Assembly (NCBI GenBank): GCA_027307335.1 | Contig: DAHUXD010000003.1 | Location: forward strand, 1 to 64,000 | DNA length: 64,000 bases | Direction: 5' to 3' | DNA from: Acidobacteriota bacterium | GTDB taxonomy: Bacteria > Acidobacteriota > Thermoanaerobaculia > UBA5066 > Gp7-AA6 | The notes under the pieces: model-generated | What the model was told of the DNA's origin: nothing | Seen by the model: only the letters and a program-made list of their open reading frames with translations | Databases searched by the model: none | Part shown: positions 18,872 to 27,289 of the stretch, one piece after another | How the letters are laid out: each line of letters starts with the position of its first letter | How positions within the stretch are numbered: position 1 is the first letter of the stretch | Position numbers and translations under genes: made by a program

Positions 18872-18941
18872 GAAGCCGTCCTCCTCGAAATGTCTCAATC
18901 GCGGCGAGGAGGCGTTTGTTCCGCCACGCCTGAAAATTCCC

Positions 18942-21900
18942 CTAGGGGAGCAAGAAGGTCTTGGTAAGGAACACGCCCATCTGACCACGCGTGTTGGAGC
19001 TCGAGGGACAGTAGTCACCACCGCCGCATCCGCCCGTGATGCCCTCCTGGTACAGCCGCTCGATCCAGTCGGCGAAGGGCCCGGGACAGGGCACGTCTCC
19101 GAAGATCCCGGCGCAGCTCGGCGGCTGATAAGACGGTCCGTGCTCGGTTCTCAGCAGCAGGGCGGACATCTGCGCGCGGGTCACGACGCCGTTCGGGCAG
19201 TAGTTGCCGGCGCCGCAGCCTCCTGTGATCCCCTCGGCGGCGAGCTCCTCGATCCAGTCGACCGCGAAGCCTGCGGGACACGGCACGTCGGCGAAGACGC
19301 CGGTGCATGCGGGCGGCACGTGGAAGAAGCCGTGCTGGGCCTTCAGCAGGAAGACCGCCATCTGGGCGCGGCTGACCGACGCGAGCGGGCAGTAGCTCCC
19401 GTTGCCGCAGCCCGCGGTGATCCCGGCGCGCAGCACCTTCATGATGTCGCCATAGAACGGATTCGATGACGGGACGTCGAGGAAATCGGACGCGAAGCTC
19501 CGCGGCAGCATCGCGTAGCGCCCGTCCGGATTGACCACCAGGACGTCCGCGACGGTCGCCGGCGCGAGGGCGGGCGTCTCGGCGGAGATCGACGTGGCTC
19601 CGCCGACGACGACGCCCGTGCCGGGTTGGCCGCCGATCGCGAGCGCGGCCGACGGGTCGAACTTCGTGCCCGTCAAGACCACCGGCGTGCCCGCACCGGG
19701 ACCCGAGCTCGGGGAGATCGTGGCGAGGGTGGGGGCGAGGCATGCCGGGTCGAACGGCGTGATCGTGACGGCGCCGCGGACGGCGCACGTCGAGCCGTCG
19801 TCCAGGACCACACCGTACGTCGTCGGCTCCGCCGGATTCACGACGATCGTCGGCGTCGACTCGCCGCCGGGCAGCCATTCGTAGGAGGAGTAGCTTCCGG
19901 GAGTCGACAGCGTGAGCTGGCAAGTCGCGGGGTCGCGCGCCACGGAGATCGCGACGAGCGGTCCGCCCGGCCCGACCGCCAAGGTGAAGTCACGAGTCGC
20001 GGTTGCCAGCACCGAGTCCTGCACCTGGACGCGGAAAAAGAAGACGCCTTCCTCGGACGGCGTGCCGATGATGTCGCCGCTCGCCCCGAGGACGACGGCC
20101 GGCGGAAGGCCTCCGCCGACGATGCTCCAGGAATAGGGCGGGGTTCCGTTGACGGCGCCCAGGGAAACGACGAGCGCGTGGCCGCACGAGGCGGCGGGCA
20201 ACGCGCCCGGGAGCGTCGCAATGCCGAGCGTCTCGTCGATCGCATCGACGACGTATCCCAGATCACCGCGGGTCGCGCCCACGTAGACCGTGCTGCCCGA
20301 CACCGAGAGTCCGTTGACCTCGTTACGCGCGATGTTCCGGCCGACAGGTCCCCAGCGCAGGGCGCCCGTGACTCCGTCGTACGAGAGGGTCGCCGTTTTC
20401 AGCTCGTCCTCGCCCGCGTCGGAGGTACCGGTGACGACGGCGTTGCCGGAGCCGTCCACGACGACTTTGAACGGAACATCGTCGCCACCGCCGTCGTAGG
20501 TCACCGGTCCCCAGAGAACGGAGCCGTCGCTGTCCCTGTACTTGATGAGCGCATAGTCGACGTTCGCGCCATTGGACACGCCGCCAGCCACGATGATGTT
20601 CCCGGAGGGCTCCAGGGCCAGGGCGACCGGAGTCGCCGATGCGGCGTCACCGACCGTCACGGGACCCCACATCGTCTCGCCCGTCGCGCCGCTCAACTTC
20701 ATCGTTGTGATTCCGCCGCCCGAGCTCTCCCGAAGAATGTTCCCGGCCGAGTCGACGGCCAGCCCGACCACCGTGTCGGTCTGTAGCACGCGGAACCAGA
20801 TGATGGACCCGTCCGACGCGGCGAGCTTGCTGACCTGGTCGTACGTCGCGACGACCACGTTTCCGGATGGGTCCGTCGCGATCCCGTTCGGAAAGGGAAA
20901 TCCGACGCTGGTGACCGGACCCCACACCACCGTCCCGGTCGCGCCCGAGACTTTGACGGTCCCGCCGCTCGCACCCACGATCACGTCGTCATTCGGGTCG
21001 AACACGAAGCCGGCGAAATCGACCGGAGGCGCCAGCGCCGAGTTCCAAAGCTCGGCTCCCGTCGAGCCCGAATACTTGACCAGCGTCGTCCCGGCGTCCG
21101 TCTGCCCCGCGACCACGACATCACCCGAAGCGTCGCAGAGGATCTTCCAGGGCGAGGCGTAGGTAATCGAGCTCGACCCGAAGAGCATCGGCCCCCAGAG
21201 GACGGCTCCGGTCGTCCGGTCGAACTTGAGGGTCGCCCAGGCGACGGTGTTCGGTGAGAGCTCGACCTGGCCCGTCGCGACGACGTTGCCGTCGGCCGAA
21301 GCCGTCAGGTCCAACAGATTGGCCAGTCCCGCCGCGACGCCGGTGAAGTTGGCCGGACCCCATGCCGGAGCCCCCGTCGCGCCGTCGAGCTCGAGGATCA
21401 CGGCGGGTGTGTCGTCGATCCCGGCGAGGCCCTGGTAAACGTTGCCGTTGGACTCGACGAAGACGACGTCGAAGTATTCGCTGCTGGAAGAGACTTCGGC
21501 CTCCCACAGGAGGCTTCCGCTGTTGCTGTCGTACCGCCACGTCTTGATTTTCGGGGAGCCGCCGCCCGGCTCGTCGGCAACCGATCCGCTCAGAATGGGA
21601 TCGCCATCGCCGGCGAGGGTCAGGGCGCCGACGCTGGCCAGAACCGGACCCCACTGCAGGGCGCCGTCGGCGCCCCGAAACTTCAGCAGCACTTGATCGA
21701 CGATCTGAGAGCCCTCGAACGTCGCTCCGGAGATGACGACGCTGCCGTCGGAGCCGACCGTCGCCGCTGCCAGACTGACCGCGCCCGTGGGCGAGGTCCA
21801 GATCGCCGGGCCCCAGATTTCTTGACCGGTCCGACCTGAGTACGTGACGGCCTCGAGTTGCCCGGGAGGGTTTCCCACGAGGACGACGTCACCGGCCGCG

Positions 21901-22619
21901 TCGAACCCGATGTTCTCGGCGCTGGTGGGCGAGACGGTCTGCCACACGATCGCGCCCGTCGAGCCGGAGTATTTCGTCAGTGAGTCCCTCAACAGATACA
22001 CGTCCCCGGAAGGGTCCACAGCGGCGACGTACGAATACGGTCCCTTGACGCCTCCCCACAGCACCTGACCATCCGTGCCGCGAAACTTGGTGACAACCGT
22101 CTCGACGGAGATCGAGCGCTGAGAGACCATGATCAGATCGCCGGTCCGGTCGAGGAAGAACTGAAGGCCGATGTCGTCCGATTGGTTTCCCGCACCGAAG
22201 ATGACGGCGGCCGGCCAGAGTCCCGCTCCGGTCAGGCCGTCGAACTTCATCAGCCAGATGTCGATCTCGGTGTTTGGCGTGTGGGCCAGGGACCCAACGA
22301 AGACGGCACCGAAGGAATCGATCGCTACGGTCTGCGGTATGTCCCTGGGATAGGCGGAGTAGAACGTGGCCGTCCCGAGACGGTTGCCGGAGTGGTCATA
22401 GTGAAGCGTCGTCAGACCGAAATTGTCGCCGACGACCGTCAGGGTCGTACCATCGACGAGCTCGCGCGCGGCGAGCAACCACTCCCGCTCGCCCAATGTG
22501 TCGGCCGGGTGAAATGTGTTCTCCCAGACCGTCACGCCAGAGACGGCGAATAGCGGCAGAGCCACCGCGAGGAGAAAGAGAAGGAGGGCCCAGCGGGCGA
22601 CCGGGACCGTCGACTTCAT
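18942..22619 (-). CDS. Giant exported beta-propeller/TIG/SLH protein (paralogue 2)
   Basis: 1225 residues, with ATG at 22619 behind AGGAG (upstream in-frame codons overlap the PAP2 gene and were rejected). The layout matches paralogue 1: leader (about 1-25), propeller blades with LWGP endings, Ig-like segment, TIG domain (TISPSSGPGAGTPVV), then three SLH repeats with GCGNGSYCP-type cysteine pairs. The two genes have the same orientation with a methyltransferase and a DinB gene between, so duplication is likely. It is probably an envelope-anchored display or sensing protein. Confidence 0.88.
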   Translation of the reverse strand: MKSTVPVARWALLLFLLAVALPLFAVSGVTVWENTFHPADTLGEREWLLAARELVDGTTLTVVGDNFGLTTLHYDHSGNRLGTATFYSAYPRDIPQTVAIDSFGAVFVGSLAHTPNTEIDIWLMKFDGLTGAGLWPAAVIFGAGNQSDDIGLQFFLDRTGDLIMVSQRSISVETVVTKFRGTDGQVLWGGVKGPYSYVAAVDPSGDVYLLRDSLTKYSGSTGAIVWQTVSPTSAENIGFDAAGDVVLVGNPPGQLEAVTYSGRTGQEIWGPAIWTSPTGAVSLAAATVGSDGSVVISGATFEGSQIVDQVLLKFRGADGALQWGPVLASVGALTLAGDGDPILSGSVADEPGGGSPKIKTWRYDSNSGSLLWEAEVSSSSEYFDVVFVESNGNVYQGLAGIDDTPAVILELDGATGAPAWGPANFTGVAAGLANLLDLTASADGNVVATGQVELSPNTVAWATLKFDRTTGAVLWGPMLFGSSSITYASPWKILCDASGDVVVAGQTDAGTTLVKYSGSTGAELWNSALAPPVDFAGFVFDPNDDVIVGASGGTVKVSGATGTVVWGPVTSVGFPFPNGIATDPSGNVVVATYDQVSKLAASDGSIIWFRVLQTDTVVGLAVDSAGNILRESSGGGITTMKLSGATGETMWGPVTVGDAASATPVALALEPSGNIIVAGGVSNGANVDYALIKYRDSDGSVLWGPVTYDGGGDDVPFKVVVDGSGNAVVTGTSDAGEDELKTATLSYDGVTGALRWGPVGRNIARNEVNGLSVSGSTVYVGATRGDLGYVVDAIDETLGIATLPGALPAASCGHALVVSLGAVNGTPPYSWSIVGGGLPPAVVLGASGDIIGTPSEEGVFFFRVQVQDSVLATATRDFTLAVGPGGPLVAISVARDPATCQLTLSTPGSYSSYEWLPGGESTPTIVVNPAEPTTYGVVLDDGSTCAVRGAVTITPFDPACLAPTLATISPSSGPGAGTPVVLTGTKFDPSAALAIGGQPGTGVVVGGATSISAETPALAPATVADVLVVNPDGRYAMLPRSFASDFLDVPSSNPFYGDIMKVLRAGITAGCGNGSYCPLASVSRAQMAVFLLKAQHGFFHVPPACTGVFADVPCPAGFAVDWIEELAAEGITGGCGAGNYCPNGVVTRAQMSALLLRTEHGPSYQPPSCAGIFGDVPCPGPFADWIERLYQEGITGGCGGGDYCPSSSNTRGQMGVFLTKTFLLP

Positions 22620-22672
22620 GAGCGCTCCTGTTGATCGGGGTGCAAGGAGCATGATCGTCGACTCCCGCTCCC

Positions 22673-22720
22673 CGGGCAAGGTGCGTTCGAGTGAAGGCAC
22701 ACCGGGAAAGGTGCGTTTCG
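22673..22720. repeat. Short direct repeat, 30-bp period
   Basis: CGGGCAAGGTGCGTTCG at 22673 recurs as CGGGAAAGGTGCGTTTCG at 22703. Both lie in the gap between the PAP2 gene end and the start of SLH paralogue 2. It may be an operator pair or chance. Confidence 0.4.
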
Positions 22721-22735
22721 GCGGTGACGCTGCGC

Positions 22736-23431
22736 CTAGCGAGCCTTCTTCCGAGCCTTCGCCCTCTCCATCGTCTCGGTCGTCGCCGAGAACACGACGA
22801 CCCAGACGAGACCGGTCAGCATCCCCGCGAACGTGTCGGTCGCCCAGTGCGCGCCGAGATAGACGCGCGACGTCGCCACCGCGACGACGATCGCGGCGGC
22901 CGTGAACGCGGCCGCGATCCGGGGCACGGGCTTCTTCGTGACGTGAAAGACGATCGCCGCGAGACCGCCGAAGAACACCGTCGCCATCGTCGTGTGGCCG
23001 CTCGGGAAGCTGTAGGTGGTCTCCTTCACGAGCGCGGCCCACTGCTCGGGCCGCGCGCGCGCGAGCGCGATCTTCAGGAGGGAGGAGAGCCCGAAACCGC
23101 CGAGCACGCTGCCCGCGAAGAGGAGGGCCGAGACGTGGCGCCGCCGCGCCCAGAGCGCCCCGGCGACGACCGGCATCGCGAAGAGGAAGAAGCGCTGGTC
23201 GCCCACGGCCGTGACCGCCCGCATCTCCCGCGTCCGCTCCGGGGACCGCTCGGCGACGATCGCGTTCCGGATCCGCGTGTCGACGGGCTGCGGCAGGCCC
23301 TTGTCCTCCCGGATCTCGTGCGCGAGCAGCCCCAGGGCGACCGCCAGCGCGGCGCACGTCAGGAAGCTCAGCGTGAAGGAGAGGCCGACCACCTCCTCGC
23401 GCGAGAACCGGCGGCGCAGAAACTCCCGCAT
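22736..23431 (-). CDS. PAP2-family membrane phosphatase
   Basis: About 231 residues from ATG 23431 (a longer form from ATG 23494 is possible, but neither start has a clean ribosome binding site). Several membrane helices are visible. The three acid-phosphatase motifs are KIALARARP, PSGHTTM and SRVYLGAHWATD, in order and complete. Members hydrolyse undecaprenyl pyrophosphate or phosphatidylglycerol phosphate-type lipids on the outer face of the membrane. It is divergent from the sigma-factor operon. Confidence 0.88.
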   Translation of the reverse strand: MREFLRRRFSREEVVGLSFTLSFLTCAALAVALGLLAHEIREDKGLPQPVDTRIRNAIVAERSPERTREMRAVTAVGDQRFFLFAMPVVAGALWARRRHVSALLFAGSVLGGFGLSSLLKIALARARPEQWAALVKETTYSFPSGHTTMATVFFGGLAAIVFHVTKKPVPRIAAAFTAAAIVVAVATSRVYLGAHWATDTFAGMLTGLVWVVVFSATTETMERAKARKKAR

Positions 23432-23538
23432 GCGGGCATCGTAACGTCTCCGCGGGGCCCCGAATTCGTGCGGCACGGGACCGATCCCTGTCATAGAAAG
23501 GAGCCCGCCGAGCCACTCAGAGACGACAGGCCGACGCG

Positions 23539-24033
23539 ATGACGCCAGCCGAGACCCGAGCCGAGATCGAGAGGTTGCATCCCGCGGGTTTCGCGTGGTC
23601 CATGGCGTGCTGCGGCCGGGAACGGGAGAGGGCCGAGGACGTGCTCCAGACGAGCTACCTGAAGATCCTGGAGGGGCGGGCGCGGTTCGAGGGGCGCTCG
23701 AGCTTCAAGACTTTCCTCTTCGGGGTGATCCGGAGGACCGCCGCGGAGGAGCGGCGCCGCGCGGCCCTCGCCGCCGTCTTCCTCGGGCGCGACGGCGCGC
23801 GGCCGGAGCCGGTCGCGGCCGGCGCCGACCCGGTCGAGCGGCTCGCCTTCGCCGCGGCGCTCGCGCGCCTGCCGTGGCGGCAGCGCGAGGTCCTCGAGCT
23901 CGTCTTCGCCCACGGGCTGACCGTCGGGGAGGCGGCGGCGACGCTCGAGATCGCGCCCGGTTCGGCCGCGGCGCACTACGCCCGCGGCAAGGGGCGCCTC
24001 GCCCACATCCTGCGCCGGAGGAAGTCTCCATGA
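23539..24033 (+). CDS. ECF-type RNA polymerase sigma factor
   Basis: 164 residues, with ATG at 23539. Region 2 includes ERAEDVLQTSYLKIL and the FKTFLFGVIRR element. Region 4 holds LPWRQREVLELVFAHG followed by the LTVGEAAATLEI helix-turn-helix. Length and domain order fit ECF sigma factors. Its stop overlaps the next start (ATGA), so it heads a four-gene coupled operon. Confidence 0.9.
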   Translation: MTPAETRAEIERLHPAGFAWSMACCGRERERAEDVLQTSYLKILEGRARFEGRSSFKTFLFGVIRRTAAEERRRAALAAVFLGRDGARPEPVAAGADPVERLAFAAALARLPWRQREVLELVFAHGLTVGEAAATLEIAPGSAAAHYARGKGRLAHILRRRKSP

Positions 24034-24431
24034 CCCGGGACGACTCCGATCTCGATCTCGAGGAACGCTTCGCCGAGAGGCGGCGCGCCGACGAGCTCGC
24101 CGCGCCGGACCTGGACCGGCTGCTCGCCCGACCGCGCCCGAGCCCGTCGCCCGCCCCCGGACGCCGCCTCGCGCTCGCCGCCGCGGCGCTCGTCTTCGCC
24201 GCCGCCGCGGCCGCGCTCTTTTTCCGCTCGCGGACGCCCGTCCGCGGTGCCCGCGACGCCGCCGCACTCCCACCCGCCGCCGCAGAGCTCGCCGCGTGGA
24301 AGTCGCCGACCTCTTCCCTGCTCTCGACGCCCGGCGCCGAGCTCTGGCGCCGCGTCCCGGCGCTCGTGCCGCGCGTTCCCGTCTTCGCCTCCGTGCCGCT
24401 GCCCCAGGCCACGAAAGGAGCCGACCGATGA
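24030..24431 (+). CDS. Small single-span membrane protein, probable anti-sigma factor
   Basis: 133 residues, with ATG at 24030 overlapping the sigma-factor stop by 4 bp. The N-terminal about 50 residues are cytoplasmic and charged (RFAERRRADEL). One Ala-rich membrane helix (about 50-70) is followed by a periplasmic tail of about 60 residues. No zinc-finger HxxxCxxC motif is present, so the anti-sigma assignment rests on gene order and topology, as in CnrY-like or other short anti-sigmas. Confidence 0.65.
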   Translation: MTRDDSDLDLEERFAERRRADELAAPDLDRLLARPRPSPSPAPGRRLALAAAALVFAAAAAALFFRSRTPVRGARDAAALPPAAAELAAWKSPTSSLLSTPGAELWRRVPALVPRVPVFASVPLPQATKGADR

Positions 24432-24844
24432 AAGTCGTCCGCGGAATCTGCCTCGCCCTCCTGCTCCAGGGACTCGCCCTCGCCCAGGGCGGCGACGATC
24501 CGTTCGCCGCCTATCTCTACCCGCCCGAGCGCGTCATGGGCCATGCCATGGAGATCGGCCTCGACGACGCGCAGAAGGCGGCGATCAAGAGCGAGGTGAT
24601 GAAGGTGCAGGGCCGCTTCACCGACCTCCAGTTCGAGCTGCAAGGCGAGTCCGAGAAGATGGTCCGTCTCCTCCAGGAGAAGCCGGTCGACGAGGCGCGG
24701 GTGCTCGCGGAAGTGGACCGGATTCTCGCGATCGAGAAGGACGTCAAGAAGATGCAGGTGGCGCTGCTGGTGCGGATCAAGAACGTGCTGACGCCCGCGC
24801 AGCAGGCGAAGCTGACCGAGATCCAGAAGGCGGGCGGGAAGTGA
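24428..24844 (+). CDS. Periplasmic Spy/CpxP/CnrX-like helical sensor protein
   Basis: 138 residues, with ATG at 24428 overlapping the previous stop (ATGA). The leader is about 1-19. A long helical hairpin contains YPPERVMGHAMEIGLDD and an LLQEKPVDEA segment, ending LTPAQQAKL, the LTxxQ-type signature of the CpxP/Spy/Metal_resist group. Position after an ECF sigma and a membrane protein parallels the cobalt/nickel CnrYXH layout, in which the periplasmic member senses the signal. Confidence 0.78.
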   Translation: MKVVRGICLALLLQGLALAQGGDDPFAAYLYPPERVMGHAMEIGLDDAQKAAIKSEVMKVQGRFTDLQFELQGESEKMVRLLQEKPVDEARVLAEVDRILAIEKDVKKMQVALLVRIKNVLTPAQQAKLTEIQKAGGK

Positions 24845-24846
24845 GG

Positions 24847-25962
24847 ATGCGCGCCGCAGCGCTGGCCGTCGGCGCCGCGTGCACCGCCGCCGCCGCGGCG
24901 CTCGCGCAGGACCTCGGCGGGTCGAATCGGGGACCCGTCGCGAGGGCGGAGGAGCCGGCGCCGGTGCGCGCCATCGCGGAGCGCCGGTCCCCGCCGCAGA
25001 TCGTCTTCACGGCGCCCGGCATCCCGGGCGACGACGTCGTCCAGGAGGTCTATGCGATGAACCTCGACGGGTCGAACCGGCGGCAGATCACGCGGGACGG
25101 GCGGAGCAAGTTCCTCCCGCACTTCTCGCCGGATGGGAAGCGGCTCGTCTACTCGAAGTTCTACGCGGGCAAGTACGGCGACCCGGATCCCGTGACGGAC
25201 GTCGCGATCTTCGACTTCGCGGAGAACGCGGAGGAGCGCCTGACCGGAACGGGGAAGGCCTTCGCGGCCGCCTGGTCGCCCGACGGCACGCGCATCGCGT
25301 ACGGCACGTATCACGGCGAGGGACTCTGGATCATGAACGCCGACGGCTCGAACCCGACGCTCGTCGGCCGTCCCACGGGACGCGACGACGACCAGCGGTG
25401 GAACGACATCGCCTGGTCGAGCGACGACTGGATCTTCTTTACCGTCGGACAAACCGTCGCCGGCTGCTTCAACGTTCGCGTCGACAAGATCCGCCCCGAC
25501 GGCACGGGGCGAGCGATGACGAGCGACGGCGGTCCGTACTGCACCCCGCCCGGACGCGAGCAGAGCGGCGACGCGGATCCCGGGATCAGCCCCGACGGTC
25601 GGACGATCTACTCCTCGCGCGGCTTCCCGTTCCCGCCGCCCGGCTTCCCCGGCTCGGTCGTCCGCAAGCTCTACGCCTTCGCGAGCGGCGCGTGGGCGCC
25701 CGGCAAAGCGGAGGCGGACCTGAGCCTCGCGTCCGCGCCGGACTGCATCGAGGGCGTCCCGAAGGCCTCGCCCGACGGCGCGCACATCCTGCTGTTCCGC
25801 GCCTGCGCCGGCGAGCCGCACATGGGCGTCACGCTGACGGATTCCGCCGGCTCGTACCGGCGGTGGATCGCCGACGGGTTCGGCGCCGACTGGAACCCGG
25901 CCTACCGCGGCGACGCGGACAGGAACGGCAGCGAGGACTCGGGCAGCCGCGTCATCCGGTAG
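24847..25962 (+). CDS. Exported PD40/TolB-like beta-propeller protein
   Basis: 371 residues from ATG 24847; GTG 24841, in the same frame, would overlap the upstream stop as GTGA and is equally possible. A leader is present. Repeated TolB-type blades include AMNLDGSNRRQIT, FSPDGKRLVYS, WSPDGTRIAYG and MNADGSNPTLV. It is the last gene of the sigma operon and may be an effector or regulated product. Its 3' end overlaps the convergent arylsulfotransferase-like gene by 61 bp. Confidence 0.82.
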   Translation: MRAAALAVGAACTAAAAALAQDLGGSNRGPVARAEEPAPVRAIAERRSPPQIVFTAPGIPGDDVVQEVYAMNLDGSNRRQITRDGRSKFLPHFSPDGKRLVYSKFYAGKYGDPDPVTDVAIFDFAENAEERLTGTGKAFAAAWSPDGTRIAYGTYHGEGLWIMNADGSNPTLVGRPTGRDDDQRWNDIAWSSDDWIFFTVGQTVAGCFNVRVDKIRPDGTGRAMTSDGGPYCTPPGREQSGDADPGISPDGRTIYSSRGFPFPPPGFPGSVVRKLYAFASGAWAPGKAEADLSLASAPDCIEGVPKASPDGAHILLFRACAGEPHMGVTLTDSAGSYRRWIADGFGADWNPAYRGDADRNGSEDSGSRVIR

Positions 25963-27182
25963 ATGCCGTCGCGGAAGCCCTGCGGGGACACCGCGGGGTT
26001 GGCGAACTTCCAGACCCTCCGCCCATCCTCCGTGACCTCGACGGCGTAGCCCGTCTGCGACAGCGTGATCAGCGTGTCGCCGTTGGGCAGGCGCTGGCAC
26101 GCCCCGCGGATGCCCGAGAAGAAGTCGTCGTCGGGCGGGGCGTACCGCCACGTCACCGAATCGGTCCGGGGATCGACCTCGACGATCTGGGAGCGGGAGG
26201 TCCCGTTGTCGAAGATCAGCACGTGGCCGTTGCCGAGAATCGTCGGATGGTGCGGCAGCGTCAGGTTCGTCGGTCCCCAGAGCCAGATCACCCTTCCGGT
26301 GCGCCCGTCGACGATCGCGACCGCGTTGAGGTTCTTCATGCCGAGGAGGAGGTTGCCGCGCGCGAACAGCGGCGAGAGCGCCGCGAGCGAGCCGTCGTAC
26401 ACCTCGACGTGGTTCGCGTGCAGGACGTCGACCGCATCGACGCCCTCCGGCAGCGCGAGTCCGAGCGTCTTCGGCAGCAGGAAGGCGTACGGCGAGTCCC
26501 GGACCGCGTCGAACAGGGAGATCACGCGGCGCACCTCTCCCTCGGGCGACAGCACCAGCACGTCGTCGAGGAGCAGACGATGTCGGGGATCGATCGCCGG
26601 GACTTGGCGGGTCGAGTGGACGAGCGCGTAGATCTCGCCGTCGTCGGCGACGAAGGCGTCGTGGTGGGCGAGCGCGTCGCGGCGCCAGAGGAGCCGCGAG
26701 TCCTTGTCGAGCTTGAAGAACGCCTTCTCGCCGAGGAAGGCGATCACGTCGCCGTTCGGATACACGTGGGTGAACCCGAAGTCGATGCCCGGCTTGACCT
26801 CGAACTCCGTGAAGAGCTTGCCGAGAGACCAGCGCCAGAGCAGCCTGCCCCGGGCGTCCACCAGGAAGGCGTCGCCGCGCCCGAGCGTCGAGTAGAAGTT
26901 GACGCCCGGCGCGACGGCGCCGGCGGCCGCCTCGATCACCCCGGTCGCCTTCGCATTGGGGTCGACGGACCCGGAGAGATACGGCACGTTCTTCAGGGCC
27001 GCGAGCGCCGGAGAGGCCGAGCGCATCTCGAAGGGCTCGCTCCAGCCGCGCAGACCGACGAGGACCGCGCCGCGCTTGATCCACTGGATCGGGAAGATCC
27101 GGTAGCGCTCCGTCGCGAATCCCCAGACGAACACCCCCGCGAGGACCGCGAGCGCGAGGAGAAGGGCGGCCAGGCGTTTCAA
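25902..27182 (-). CDS. Membrane-anchored arylsulfotransferase-like protein (paralogue 1)
   Basis: 426 residues from a TTG start at 27182. An N-terminal membrane anchor (about 5-22) is followed by WGFATERYRIFP. A six-bladed propeller-like region contains GDAFLVDARGRLLWRW, HHDAFVADDGEIYALVH, HPTILGNGHVLIFDNG and RGACQRLPNGDTLIT. These match the arylsulfotransferase (ASST/Arylsulfotran_2) group, but catalytic histidines were not verified. The start is inferred by alignment with paralogue 2, which also starts with TTG. Its end overlaps the PD40 gene. Confidence 0.78.
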   Translation of the reverse strand: MKRLAALLLALAVLAGVFVWGFATERYRIFPIQWIKRGAVLVGLRGWSEPFEMRSASPALAALKNVPYLSGSVDPNAKATGVIEAAAGAVAPGVNFYSTLGRGDAFLVDARGRLLWRWSLGKLFTEFEVKPGIDFGFTHVYPNGDVIAFLGEKAFFKLDKDSRLLWRRDALAHHDAFVADDGEIYALVHSTRQVPAIDPRHRLLLDDVLVLSPEGEVRRVISLFDAVRDSPYAFLLPKTLGLALPEGVDAVDVLHANHVEVYDGSLAALSPLFARGNLLLGMKNLNAVAIVDGRTGRVIWLWGPTNLTLPHHPTILGNGHVLIFDNGTSRSQIVEVDPRTDSVTWRYAPPDDDFFSGIRGACQRLPNGDTLITLSQTGYAVEVTEDGRRVWKFANPAVSPQGFRDGIYRMTRLPESSLPFLSASPR

Positions 27183-27192
27183 AGCGGCCGCG

Positions 27193-27198
27193 ATCCTA
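27193..27198 (-). promoter_or_regulatory. Candidate -10 of a leaderless transcript
   Basis: On the minus strand TAGGAT lies 10 bp before the TTG start of arylsulfotransferase paralogue 1. The neighbouring paralogue has TACGAT in the same place. Confidence 0.4.
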
Positions 27199-27289
27199 CA
27201 CCGCGGCGAAGGAACGCCGCGCCGGAAGGCCGGGCCGAGCGGAGCGAGGGACGGGCTTCCGGAGGATGAACTCCGCGCCGGAAGCCGGG

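Noticed and set aside
13480-22619. The two SLH giants as one tandem-repeat artefact of assembly
   Set aside because: They differ throughout in sequence and are separated by two unrelated genes, so they are genuine diverged paralogues.
22619-23516. N-terminal extension of SLH paralogue 2 to an upstream start
   Set aside because: It would overlap the PAP2 gene, has no homology, and bypasses a clean leader with AGGAG at 22619.
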